A DNA stretch of 13,202 bases from Desulfuromusa sp. (GTDB lineage Bacteria; Desulfobacterota; Desulfuromonadia; Desulfuromonadales; Geopsychrobacteraceae): NCBI GenBank assembly GCA_030590745.1, contig JAUVCS010000006.1:1-13202 (forward strand), read 5' to 3'. The position numbers and the translations under genes are program-made. This document shows, one piece after another, positions 5,958 through 13,202 of the stretch (position 1 is the stretch's first letter; every line of letters begins with the position of its first letter). The notes beneath the pieces were generated by a model, which saw only the letters and a program-made list of their open reading frames with translations, made no database searches and was not told where the DNA came from.

Positions 5958-8468
5958 ATGTTTCGTCTTAATTTACATAAGAAGGTTCTGGGGGCATTTT
6001 TGCTCCTTTCTTTAATCCCGTTAGGGATTTTGTTGTTCAGTTCTCAACACAGTTTGCGCTTGGTCGAAGATTTATTGCGGCAAAGAACAACAGAGGCTCT
6101 TGATACCCAGGCAGCAAAAGCACTTGAGAATCAGGCAAAATTAGTGGCAACTCAAATCGCTGCTTTTTTGCATGAGGTCGAAGGTGATCTGCTCGATTTG
6201 TCGTTGTTGTCACCGACCGATGATGCTTACCTTAAATTTTCTAACAATCATCAACGTCAGATCTGGTATCGCCGTGGTACCAATGATAATCCGGTTGAGA
6301 TTCGGGAAGATGTCCCCCTCTACAGTGAACTTGCCTATGCTGATGCCAGTGGTCGTGAATTAGTTCGAATTGTGGCGAGCAGCCCATCGGCTGATTATAG
6401 AGACCTCTCCGATCCCAGTCAGACAACCTATAAAACTGAGAGCTACTTTAATCAGGCTGCTCAATTGCAGACTGGTCAGCTTGAAGTATCCCGACTACAT
6501 GGTTGGTATATCAGTCGACACGACCAGCTGCAGGGGGCAGAAACCCCTCTGGAAGCGGTGCAGGGGACTCAATATCGTGGCGTGATTCGCTTTGCTACTC
6601 CGGTCATCAAAAATGGTGAGCTGCAGGGAGTGGTTGTTCTGTCTCTTGATCATCGCCATATGATGGAATATACCCAGCATATCTCCCCGATGGCCAATCA
6701 GGATGTTGTCTTCCCCTCGTATGGCAGTGGCAATTATGCTTTCATGTTTGACGATCAGGGTTGGATGATTGCTCATCCAAAATATTGGGATATCCGTGGT
6801 TATGACTCTCATGGGCAGTTGGTTCCTGCCTATAACGCGGATACTCCGGAGGTAGATATCCAATCGGGGCGGATTCCCTTTAATCTTTTTGCCGCCAGCT
6901 TTATTCATCCCAACTATCCCCGTGTAGCTGAAGCTGTTTTACAGGGCAAATCAGGGGTTGTTGAAACGATTAATGTTGGCGGCGCAAATAAAATTATGGC
7001 TTATGCTCCGATCCATTATGCTGAAGGGAAATATCGGGCTCATAATATCTTTGGTGGTATCACTATTGGTGCTGAGATTGATCAGTTTCATCAGCCAGCT
7101 GTCGCAACGTCTCAGCTGATACGGCAGTTGATCACTGACTACCTGAAGCAGTCGTGGCTGGTTGTCTCTCTGACGGTTATGTTTGTTATTGCTGCTGCTT
7201 ACATTTTATCTGACAGTATCGTTCGGCCGATACTTTTGTTGACTGAAGGAACCCGGCGGATGATCCGTGGTAATTTGTCCCCAAAAGTTGATATAACTTC
7301 AAATGATGAAGTAGGAATATTAGCCGATTCATTCAACACCATGGTGGAGGAACTGAATAGCCGGCGGCAGCGGTTGCTGCAGACTCTGCAGGCGCTCCGG
7401 CATTCTCGTAAAGAAATTATCCGGGAACGAAATTTTAAAAATGCAGTTTTTGAAAATATTGAAACAGGATTACTTACTTTTGATGCAGAGAGCAAAGTTA
7501 CTTCTGCTAATGGACCCGCCTGCCAGATATTGGACATAGATTATCCGGGTAAGGATTGTAGTTGGAAAAAGCTACTGATTGCCTGGCCTGAACTGCACGA
7601 GGTTCTTGAAAGGTGGTTTTTTGCAAGTCAACGCGGTGAAAATAAATCTTTCCGGGAATATGTAGCGCTAGAAAGAAAAGGTCGAACGTTGACCTATCTA
7701 ATGGCCATGTATCCATTGAGTTTTCGGCAACAGGAAGGGTGGCTGCTGACCATTGAGGACTTGACCGAGCGGGTCAATTTGCGGCAGCAGATGGCCAGGA
7801 TGGATCGTCTGGCATCGTTGGGTCGAATGTCGGCAGGGATTGCTCATGAGGTGCGGAATCCGCTCACCGGGGTCAGTTTGCTTCTGGATGAACTGCATGA
7901 TCGTCTGCTTGGCAAAGAGCAGGATCAACAATTGATCCGGCAAGCACTGGGTGAAATAGAACGACTTGAATCTCTAGTCAATGAAATGCTCCATTTTGCA
8001 GCGTTGCCGACCCCTAAGCTTACCAATGGCCTGATCAAAAGTGTTGTGGAAGATGTCCTTCACCTGACCAGAAAACAGTGTCAGCGACAAAATGTTGAAT
8101 TGGTAGAAAAGGTGGCCGGTAATCTTCCTGAAATTATGCTCGATGGAGATCGGTTAAAGCAGGTTTTATTGAATCTGTTGAATAATGCTCTGGATGCTAT
8201 GCCGGATGGAGGAATCCTGACGGTTGAAGTTAAACTCAATAACAACAAAATATTGATTCGGATCAGTGATACCGGGGTTGGTATCTCTGCGGAACATCTG
8301 CCACTTATTTTTGAACCTTTTTTCACCAGTAAAGGGCACGGAACCGGGTTAGGATTGGCTATCAGTTACAATATTATTTCTGATCACGGCGGTGAAATTG
8401 AGATAGAGAGCAAACTGGGGGAGGGGACAACGGTGGTGATTTTGTTGCCCCTTACGCAGAGAAAGTGA
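5958..8468 (+). CDS. Sensor histidine kinase: double-Cache-like sensor, HAMP, PAS, HisKA, HATPase
   Basis: The 836-residue inner-membrane kinase has TM1 at about 9-27, a large periplasmic region (about 28-398) with the length and SELAYADASGRE-type strands of a dCache ligand sensor, and TM2 at about 399-417. HAMP (about 419-472) and a PAS-like domain (about 490-600, VFENIETGLLTFD) follow. The HisKA helix has phospho-acceptor H630 in AGIAHEVRNPLTGV. The ATPase has the N box NLLNNALDAM (739-748), G1 DTGVGI (771-776), F box FEPFFTSK (785-792) and G2 GTGLGLAI. This is the NtrB-like type that partners sigma54 activators, and such an activator follows 139 bases downstream. It should autophosphorylate in response to a periplasmic small molecule and pass phosphate to that regulator; the ligand is unknown. 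The start codon is uncertain because no ribosome site is seen. Confidence 0.93.
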   Translation: MFRLNLHKKVLGAFLLLSLIPLGILLFSSQHSLRLVEDLLRQRTTEALDTQAAKALENQAKLVATQIAAFLHEVEGDLLDLSLLSPTDDAYLKFSNNHQRQIWYRRGTNDNPVEIREDVPLYSELAYADASGRELVRIVASSPSADYRDLSDPSQTTYKTESYFNQAAQLQTGQLEVSRLHGWYISRHDQLQGAETPLEAVQGTQYRGVIRFATPVIKNGELQGVVVLSLDHRHMMEYTQHISPMANQDVVFPSYGSGNYAFMFDDQGWMIAHPKYWDIRGYDSHGQLVPAYNADTPEVDIQSGRIPFNLFAASFIHPNYPRVAEAVLQGKSGVVETINVGGANKIMAYAPIHYAEGKYRAHNIFGGITIGAEIDQFHQPAVATSQLIRQLITDYLKQSWLVVSLTVMFVIAAAYILSDSIVRPILLLTEGTRRMIRGNLSPKVDITSNDEVGILADSFNTMVEELNSRRQRLLQTLQALRHSRKEIIRERNFKNAVFENIETGLLTFDAESKVTSANGPACQILDIDYPGKDCSWKKLLIAWPELHEVLERWFFASQRGENKSFREYVALERKGRTLTYLMAMYPLSFRQQEGWLLTIEDLTERVNLRQQMARMDRLASLGRMSAGIAHEVRNPLTGVSLLLDELHDRLLGKEQDQQLIRQALGEIERLESLVNEMLHFAALPTPKLTNGLIKSVVEDVLHLTRKQCQRQNVELVEKVAGNLPEIMLDGDRLKQVLLNLLNNALDAMPDGGILTVEVKLNNNKILIRISDTGVGISAEHLPLIFEPFFTSKGHGTGLGLAISYNIISDHGGEIEIESKLGEGTTVVILLPLTQRK

Positions 8469-8477
8469 GATCTCTAA

Positions 8478-8584
8478 GAGTCTGGTGGGTTTTCCAGTAG
8501 ATTCATGTAAAGCCCAGCAGACTCCCAGGCAACTACCTGCTGAAAAAGTATAGACCAGAGGATAAAATTTTGTCTCTCTGGGTC
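8478..8584 (+). other. Structured gap between kinase and regulator genes (three inverted repeats)
   Basis: Stem A pairs 8478-8489 with 8513-8524 (GAGTCTGgTGGG with CCCAgCAGACTC, 11 of 12 paired). Stem B pairs CAGCAG (8515-8520) with CTGCTG (8537-8542) and shares bases with stem A, so the two exclude each other. Stem C pairs GACCAGAG (8553-8560) with CTCTGGGTC (8576-8584, one bulge), ending just before the GGAG ribosome site at 8594-8597. None has a T-tail, so this is not a simple terminator. It may modulate the regulator's mRNA. Confidence 0.45.
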
Positions 8585-8607
8585 AGGTTATATGGAGCAC
8601 ACTTGTT

Positions 8608-9975
8608 ATGGAAAAAATTCTGATTGTTGATGATGAAGCTTTTATCCGTGAGAATCTGGAACGGATTATTGCTGAAGAAAATTATCGCCCGATTTCAACT
8701 GAATCTCCGGAGGAGGCGCTGCGGATTGTAACTGATGAGGAGATCAGTCTGGTTCTGCTTGATCTGAACTTGGGAAGCGACAGTGGCCTGGATGTGTTAC
8801 GGGCGATGCGGGAAGTGGACCCGGAAATTCTGGTGATTATCATTACCGGCTATGGAACAGTTGAAAGTGCAGTTGAAGCATTGAAAATTGGTGCTTATGA
8901 CTATATTAAAAAACCATTTAAGGCTGACGCGATTCGGCTGATTGTCAAATTGGCCTTGGAAACTCAGCATCTACGCCGTAAAGTTAAACGCCTTTCCCGT
9001 GATTCAGATGGGATCAATATGGTTGGTAACAGCCCGGCTTTGTTGCAGATTTTTCAGCAGATTCGCGAGGTAGCTAAACACGAAACGGCAACTGTATTAA
9101 TCACCGGTGATAGTGGTACCGGAAAAGAATTGGTGGCTCAGGCGATCCATAATTTGTCTCCGCGTAGCGAACAGCCCTTTATCGAGATCAACTGTGGATC
9201 ATTACCTTTTAATCTTCTCGAAACAGAATTATTTGGTCATGAACGGGGGGCATTTACCGACGCTAAAACGCGAAAAATTGGTCTGTTTGAAGAAGCTGAT
9301 GGCGGTACGATATTTCTCGATGAAATTGGTGAAATGGATATCAGCTTGCAGGTAAAATTATTGCGGGTTCTGGAAGACCGTAAAATTCGCCGCCTTGGTG
9401 GAAACCGTAATATCGAGATTAACGTCAGAATTGTTGCCGCAACCAATGCGGATTTGAAGAGTGCGATTGAATCCAAAAACTTTCGCGAAGATCTTTATTA
9501 TCGGTTGAATGTTTTCCCCATCCATATTCCACCACTGCGGGAACGGCGGGAGGATATTCCGATATTACTGGAAACCTTTTTGCAGCGCTTCAGCAGAGAA
9601 TTTAATAAAACAATCCAGCAATTCAGTCGAGATGCCCTTGATCTGATGATGCGCTACCATTGGCCGGGAAATGTGCGGGAACTGCGTAACGTGGTGGAAC
9701 GGATCTGCATCATGCATAATGTTGAGAAAATTTTAGCGGATCATCTGCCGCGTGAAATCTGGGGGGAGTCCCCGCAGAGTGAGATGCCGTTCAAATATGA
9801 AATCCCCCCTGAGGGGATCATTCTTGATGATGTTGTTGATCAAATCGAAAAGGAACTGGTTGGAAAAGCCTTTCAGATTACCGGTGGAAATGTCGCTAAA
9901 ACTGCCCGTATTTTGAATGTGCCACGGGGAACGTTACGCTATAAGCTGGAGAAGTATCACTTAACCAGTGAGTAA
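8608..9975 (+). CDS. NtrC-family sigma54-dependent response regulator
   Basis: The 455 residues divide into a receiver (1-120), an AAA+ domain (about 138-380) and a Fis-type HTH (about 412-450). The receiver has the acidic pair D8-D9, phospho-acceptor D52, T80 and K102 in KKPF. The AAA+ domain has Walker A GDSGTGKE (167-174), Walker B GGTIFLDEIGEM (232-243), sensor AATN (277-280), the R-finger region YYRLNVFPIHIPPLRER and the WPGNVREL motif. The HTH reads NVAKTARILNVPRGTLRYKLEKY. The sigma54 contact loop is GAFTDA (214-219) instead of the usual GAFTGA. Phosphorylated regulators of this type oligomerise and drive open-complex formation at -24/-12 promoters; I found no convincing -24/-12 promoter in the window, so its targets are elsewhere. 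The ATG at 8608 has GGAG at 8594-8597. It is the likely partner of the kinase upstream. Confidence 0.94.
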   Translation: MEKILIVDDEAFIRENLERIIAEENYRPISTESPEEALRIVTDEEISLVLLDLNLGSDSGLDVLRAMREVDPEILVIIITGYGTVESAVEALKIGAYDYIKKPFKADAIRLIVKLALETQHLRRKVKRLSRDSDGINMVGNSPALLQIFQQIREVAKHETATVLITGDSGTGKELVAQAIHNLSPRSEQPFIEINCGSLPFNLLETELFGHERGAFTDAKTRKIGLFEEADGGTIFLDEIGEMDISLQVKLLRVLEDRKIRRLGGNRNIEINVRIVAATNADLKSAIESKNFREDLYYRLNVFPIHIPPLRERREDIPILLETFLQRFSREFNKTIQQFSRDALDLMMRYHWPGNVRELRNVVERICIMHNVEKILADHLPREIWGESPQSEMPFKYEIPPEGIILDDVVDQIEKELVGKAFQITGGNVAKTARILNVPRGTLRYKLEKYHLTSE

Positions 9976-9991
9976 ATTTTTCAACACCCTG

Positions 9992-10195
9992 TCAGGTCGA
10001 AAATCGACTCCAACCCTTTTTGGCAGGATGCGGGTTTTGAGTTGTTGGTGTGGCAAATTTACACTGGGAACAGGCTGAACAGCCACCGCAGTTGCCGGAA
10101 GTAGCTTCTTTGATTGTCTTGTAAATATTGAACCCAACATAGTAACCCGCCGCTGCAACGATGGCTAAGGTGATGGTTAAATCCCAGGAAAACAT
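9992..10195 (-). CDS. FeoB-associated Cys-rich membrane protein
   Basis: This 67-residue protein is the last gene of the feo cluster, 87 bases after feoB. It has one N-terminal membrane helix (about 6-24) followed by CGGCSACSQC, in which C36, C39, C42 and C45 are evenly spaced as CxxCxxCxxC, then a basic tail. The layout matches the small FeoB-associated Cys-rich membrane protein family (PF12669-like), which is found next to feoB and is thought to assist FeoB; its mechanism is unknown. The ATG at 10195 follows AAAGGAT closely. Its 3' end is convergent with the NtrC-type gene, only 16 bases away, with no terminator visible between them. It is distinct from enterobacterial FeoC, which is a winged-helix protein. 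Confidence 0.82.
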   Translation of the reverse strand: MFSWDLTITLAIVAAAGYYVGFNIYKTIKEATSGNCGGCSACSQCKFATPTTQNPHPAKKGWSRFST

Positions 10196-10282
10196 TATTT
10201 ATCCTTTCTGTCAGCGCGAATATTGAGGGGGTGTAAGTGAACCCCATTTTTACCGGGCTGAACCATCCTCAATAATAACTGC

Positions 10283-12478
10283 TCACATGAATAGATTTGT
10301 ACCAATCTGATAGATGGCAACCGCCATCCCGAACCCCAGTACCGTATTAAAAACAGTTGCAAATATCGCCCAGCTCCAGGAGGACTCTTTTGCCATGGCA
10401 ATCACGGTTACAACACATGGCGCATAGAGAAGAACGAAAACAATCATTGCCAGAGCGGTGAATTTGTTCCAGCTTGGATCACTGGCAATTCGCGCTGACA
10501 GCGTATCTGCCGCTTCCGGATCAACATCTCCCAGAGAATAGGCGGTGCCAAAGGTTGATACGATAACCTCTTTTGCTGCAAATCCACCCACCAGCGCGAT
10601 ATTGGTTCGCCAGTCAAAGCCTGCCAATCCGCTGACCGGTTCCAGAGAGGTACCGATCCTTCCAGCGATGGAGTGTCGTAATGCTGTTTGACCTTCACGA
10701 TTGTTAATTTCATTGACCATTTGTTGACGTTCTGTTGCTGCGGTAGTGGTATTGAGGGCAATCTGTCGCTCTTTTTCAAATTGATTCTGTTGTTGCTCCG
10801 GTAGCCCCGGAAATGTCATCGCCGCCCAGAGGAGAATTGAGACGGCCAGAATCACGGTTCCCGCTTTCTTGATATACTGCCAGGTGCGCTCCCAGGTATG
10901 AATAAAGATCCCCTGCAGGGTCGGCAGCCGGTAGGGGGGGAGTTCCATAATGAAGGGGGTTGATTTCCCCTTGATCACTGTTGAGCGGACCAGTTTGGCA
11001 ACCAGTAACGCCATAATCCAGGCAAACAATGTGATTGAAAACATCATCTGCGCTTTATATTCGGTAAAAAATGCGGCGACCAGCAACATGAATACCGGCA
11101 ATTTGGCTCCACAGGGCATAAATGGTGCGGTCAGCAATGTCGCCAGTTTCTCTTTGGGACTGCGCAGGGTTCGGGTTGCCATCACTCCTGGAACAGCACA
11201 GCCGCCGGCGATACCTCCGGAGATAATAAACGGCATGGCAGAGTAGCCGTGCAGCCCAAAAATACGGAGAACCCGATCCAGCATATAGGCAACCCTAGCC
11301 ATATAACCGGAATCCTCAAGGAAAGAAATCATCAGAAACATGATTGTGATCAGTGGAACAAAACCCATCACTCCGCCAACCCCATCAATAATTCCAGAGA
11401 CGACAAGCGATTGTAACAACCCCTCTGGAATCAACCGGGTGGCTGTCGCAGCAATCCAGCTGAACAAGTTTTCCAACCACCCCATGGGAATTTCACCGAC
11501 GCTGAAAGTGATTTGAAACATCCCGTAGAGGATGGCAATCATCAGTATCGGACCAACAAAACGGTTGACCAGAACAGCGTCAAGCTTTGTGGTCACGTCG
11601 ATCCGTTCCTGGCGGGATTTTTCCTGAATGATAATGTTCTGTTTGAGGATTGAATTAATCAGTCCATAACGGTAATCGGCAATAATCGCTTCTGGTGAAA
11701 CCTTCAGGGTTCTGAGACAGTGATCTTTGGTGTTTTTTACAATCGCTTCCAGTTTTTCGGAAACCTTCCCGTTCAATTTGCCATAACGGATGATTTCCGC
11801 ATCATCTTCCAGATATTTTAGTGCAATCCAGCGTGCCGGGTAGCGATCAGTCATGAATTGATGCTGCTGAATAATCTCGGTCATTGTATCCAGAACCAGA
11901 TCTAGTTCTGCTCCATAACTTATTTCCAGCGGTGTCTGGTTGTTTCTGTCCTGTTTAGCATGTTGAATGGCAGTTTCAATTAATTCCCTTTTCCCCTGAC
12001 CGGAGCGGGCAACTGTTTCTACCACCGGACAATTGAGAAGCTGGGATAATTTTTCAGTATTGATTATTAAACCCTGCCGCTTCGCATCATCCATCATATT
12101 TAGAGCAAGGACCATAGGGATACCCAGCTCAAAAAACTGAATGGCTAAATAGAGATGACGCTCCAACATTGTCGCATCGACAATATCGACCACAATATCT
12201 GGTTTCTCGTTGACCAGAAAGTTTCGTGCAACCAGCTCTTCTTGTGAATAGGCAGAGAGTGAGTAGGTTCCGGGAAGGTCGATCAGTTTGACCCTTGTCC
12301 CTTTGAGATTTATGATCCCTTCTTTTCTTTCAACCGTGATTCCGGGGTAGTTACCAACGTGTTGCCGGGCGCCGGTCAGGGCATTGAAAAGGGTGGTTTT
12401 ACCTGAATTAGGGTTGCCAGCCAGGGCAATTGTTGTTGATGGTGGTTCTTCTAGCTTCCATTTGACCGCTGTACTCAC
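10283..12478 (-). CDS. feoB: Ferrous iron transport protein B (GTPase-coupled Fe(II) permease)
   Basis: FeoB imports Fe(II) across the inner membrane, with GTP hydrolysis by its N-terminal G domain. The 731 residues show G1 GNPNSGKT (21-28), switch PGITVE (45-50), G3 DLPG (67-70), G4 NMMD (127-130) and G5-like VARSG (156-160). A helical GDI region (about 180-290) and a polytopic core follow. Two gate-like motifs are seen: GGCAVPGVMATRT (425-437), and PFMPCGAKLP (452-461) with the conserved Cys. Further helices lie at about 310-330, 365-388, 480-498, 540-556, 628-640, 672-695 and 700-724. Length is normal for the family. The start is GTG at 12478, overlapping the feoA stop in GTGA, with GGAGGGG upstream inside feoA, so the two are translationally coupled. 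Confidence 0.97.
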   Translation of the reverse strand: MSTAVKWKLEEPPSTTIALAGNPNSGKTTLFNALTGARQHVGNYPGITVERKEGIINLKGTRVKLIDLPGTYSLSAYSQEELVARNFLVNEKPDIVVDIVDATMLERHLYLAIQFFELGIPMVLALNMMDDAKRQGLIINTEKLSQLLNCPVVETVARSGQGKRELIETAIQHAKQDRNNQTPLEISYGAELDLVLDTMTEIIQQHQFMTDRYPARWIALKYLEDDAEIIRYGKLNGKVSEKLEAIVKNTKDHCLRTLKVSPEAIIADYRYGLINSILKQNIIIQEKSRQERIDVTTKLDAVLVNRFVGPILMIAILYGMFQITFSVGEIPMGWLENLFSWIAATATRLIPEGLLQSLVVSGIIDGVGGVMGFVPLITIMFLMISFLEDSGYMARVAYMLDRVLRIFGLHGYSAMPFIISGGIAGGCAVPGVMATRTLRSPKEKLATLLTAPFMPCGAKLPVFMLLVAAFFTEYKAQMMFSITLFAWIMALLVAKLVRSTVIKGKSTPFIMELPPYRLPTLQGIFIHTWERTWQYIKKAGTVILAVSILLWAAMTFPGLPEQQQNQFEKERQIALNTTTAATERQQMVNEINNREGQTALRHSIAGRIGTSLEPVSGLAGFDWRTNIALVGGFAAKEVIVSTFGTAYSLGDVDPEAADTLSARIASDPSWNKFTALAMIVFVLLYAPCVVTVIAMAKESSWSWAIFATVFNTVLGFGMAVAIYQIGTNLFM

Positions 12479-12717
12479 TCTATCCCCTCCACTTTCTTAA
12501 CCATGATGAAGTCTGCTTCGTTATTGCGGAGAGTCAGAGTATAATTCCTTAAACGGATAGATACCGGATCTTTCAGGGGAGCTCGACCAAGAATTTTAAC
12601 TTCTGTCCCCGGTGATAAACCCATATCGCGTAACCGCCGGCCAACTTCTCCTGTGGCAGTCACTGCGGTGACGATTGCTGTTTCTCCTGAAGCGATTTGA
12701 CGTAAAGATTCTGGCAT
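12475..12717 (-). CDS. feoA: Ferrous iron transport protein A (SH3-like FeoA)
   Basis: FeoA is a small cytoplasmic SH3-like protein required for full FeoB activity. The 80 residues show the family pattern: an N-terminal LRQIASGETAIVTAV strand region, then GRRLRDMGLSPGTEVKILGRAPLKDP, then an SIRLRNYTLTLRNNEADFIMV end. The ATG at 12717 follows AAGGAA at about ten bases. Its stop overlaps the feoB GTG by four bases. It is the first gene of the feo operon and is preceded by a promoter with Fur-box-like sequences. Confidence 0.93.
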   Translation of the reverse strand: MPESLRQIASGETAIVTAVTATGEVGRRLRDMGLSPGTEVKILGRAPLKDPVSIRLRNYTLTLRNNEADFIMVKKVEGIE

Positions 12718-12766
12718 AGCAGAGTGTTCCTTGGTAAAAGAGGTTGCGTCCTCAACTGGTTGACAA

Positions 12767-12782
12767 TCTCATAAATATGAGA
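12767..12782. repeat. 7-base dyad in the feoA leader
   Basis: TCTCATA-aa-TATGAGA forms perfect 7-base inverted arms around two bases. It abuts the Fur-box-like sequences and falls inside the predicted feoA leader. As RNA the 2-base loop is too tight for full pairing, so a protein-binding dyad is more likely than a hairpin. Confidence 0.5.
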
Positions 12783-12808
12783 GATAACGATTATGAAATA
12801 CATTATCA
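12782..12808. promoter_or_regulatory. Two overlapping Fur-box-like sequences controlling feoAB
   Basis: Against the 7-1-7 Fur consensus TGATAATnATTATCA, bases 12782-12796 (AGATAACGATTATGA) match 12 of 14 and bases 12794-12808 (TGAAATACATTATCA) match 11 of 14. They overlap by three bases, sit directly downstream of the predicted -10 and cover the expected start site, ideal for Fe(II)-Fur repression. Matches were counted by eye. Confidence 0.68.
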
Positions 12809-12836
12809 AAATAGCCCTTGATTGGATGGATGTCAA
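12808..12836 (-). promoter_or_regulatory. Sigma70-type promoter of the feo operon
   Basis: On the minus strand, TTGACA (12836-12831) is a perfect -35 box. After 17 bases, TATTTT (12813-12808) matches four of six -10 bases. The predicted start near 12801 lies within the Fur-box-like region and gives a leader of about 84 bases before feoA. Confidence 0.6.
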
Positions 12837-12935
12837 CAAAGAAGATAGGTTTAGTGATATATAAAGGTTAATTATCTCTTTTGGTAAATTGCAGGTGAGT
12901 GTTTTATTGTCTCTCCCAAGAAGTTTAGGTGATCT

Positions 12936-13202
12936 ATGAAAAGAATTATTAAAATTATTAGCCTTATCGGTTTCTCCCTTTTTTTCTTCAATCAGGCAGT
13001 TACTGCAGGGACTGATCAAGGTTATTCCAACTGGTTAAACAGTTTCAAAGAGGATGCCCTTCGCTACGGGATTAAACCTGAGACACTCAATGTCGCTTTA
13101 GCGGAGGTGAAACCGCTTGATTGGATTATCAAGCTGGATCGGGCTCAGCCTGAATTTACCAAAACTCTTACAGAATATCTTGCCGGGGCAGTAACGAAAC
13201 AG
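12936..13202 (+). CDS. MltB-type lytic murein transglycosylase (3' end outside window)
   Basis: The 89 visible residues begin with a signal peptide (MKRIIKIISLIGFSLFFFNQ, probable cleavage after AVTA at residue 24). The N-terminal signature of the MltB/GH103 family follows: YSNWLNSFKEDALRYGIKPETLNVAL, then LDRAQPEFTKTLTEYL. These enzymes cleave peptidoglycan glycan strands to 1,6-anhydro products in the periplasm. The catalytic Glu and any C-terminal peptidoglycan-binding domain lie beyond the window. The ATG at 12936 has AGGTGA nearby (12927-12932). There is no lipobox Cys, so it would be soluble rather than a lipoprotein. It is divergent from feoA across 218 bases; no convincing promoter was found on its strand. 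Confidence 0.88.
   Translation, partial: MKRIIKIISLIGFSLFFFNQAVTAGTDQGYSNWLNSFKEDALRYGIKPETLNVALAEVKPLDWIIKLDRAQPEFTKTLTEYLAGAVTKQ

Noticed and set aside
6495..6908. 137-codon minus-strand open frame inside the histidine kinase
   Set aside because: It is antisense to well-supported kinase sensor-domain coding sequence and has no recognisable domain.
8594..8607. Sigma54 -24/-12 promoter before the NtrC-type gene (TGGAGCACACTTGTT)
   Set aside because: The GG to GC spacing does not fit TGGCAC-N5-TTGC, and the GGAG is better explained as the ribosome site.
10228..10245. GGGGT/ACCCC hairpin between feoB and the Cys-rich protein gene, as a terminator
   Set aside because: The stem is only five pairs and has no T-run on the minus strand; the downstream small gene is probably co-transcribed.
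12660..13019. 119-codon minus-strand open frame across the feoA/MltB intergenic region
   Set aside because: It overlaps the feoA start, the feo promoter and the MltB signal peptide, and its sequence is low-complexity translation of AT-rich DNA.

Overview
The window looks like chromosomal DNA of a moderate-GC anaerobic deltaproteobacterium, most likely of the Desulfuromonas/Pelobacter/Geobacter group (Desulfuromonadota). This is inferred from four things: a small periplasmic multiheme cytochrome with a PpcA-like C-terminus, a feoA-feoB operon with a Cys-rich FeoB-associated membrane protein, an NtrB/NtrC-style two-component pair, and a CBS-DRTGG family II pyrophosphatase. No 16S rRNA or other phylogenetic marker is present. 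I see no tRNA, rRNA, CRISPR array, insertion sequence or prophage gene. The genes are tightly packed and no gene-free stretch exceeds 300 bases.

Layout. (1) 1-498 (+) is the C-terminal part of an RlmI/RlmK-like SAM methyltransferase, cut by the window edge. (2) 614-811 (+) is a 4-oxalocrotonate tautomerase family protein, ending in a strong bidirectional terminator shared with the convergent ArsR-family repressor (886-1203, -). That repressor has a good sigma70 promoter overlapped by an inverted repeat that looks like its own operator. (3) 1418-3073 (+) is a 551-aa manganese-type family II pyrophosphatase with inserted CBS and DRTGG domains. It is followed by a hairpin-rich convergent gap. 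(4) 3319-3639 (-) is an exported tetraheme cytochrome c. (5) 3882-4793 (+) is an unusual protein: XRE helix-turn-helix, one membrane segment, then a periplasmic beta-rich region ending in a dockerin-like calcium loop. (6) 4918-5886 (+) is a long-chain polyprenyl diphosphate synthase with its own good promoter. (7) 5958-8468 and 8608-9975 (+) are a Cache-HAMP-PAS histidine kinase and its NtrC-type sigma54 activator, separated by 139 bases rich in inverted repeats. (8) 9992-12717 (-) is the ferrous iron uptake cluster feoA-feoB-(Cys-rich membrane protein), with two overlapping Fur-box-like sequences at its promoter. (9) 12936-13202 (+) is the N-terminus of an MltB-type lytic transglycosylase, cut by the window edge.

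How the genes work together. The feo genes form one obvious unit: FeoA and FeoB are translationally coupled and the small Cys-rich protein follows FeoB. The kinase and response regulator form another unit, whose ligand and target promoters are not visible here. The other genes are mostly single housekeeping or redox genes with separate promoters. The least conventional elements are the XRE-transmembrane-dockerin protein with dyad elements upstream, the structured kinase/regulator gap, and the tautomerase that lacks the two canonical active-site arginines.
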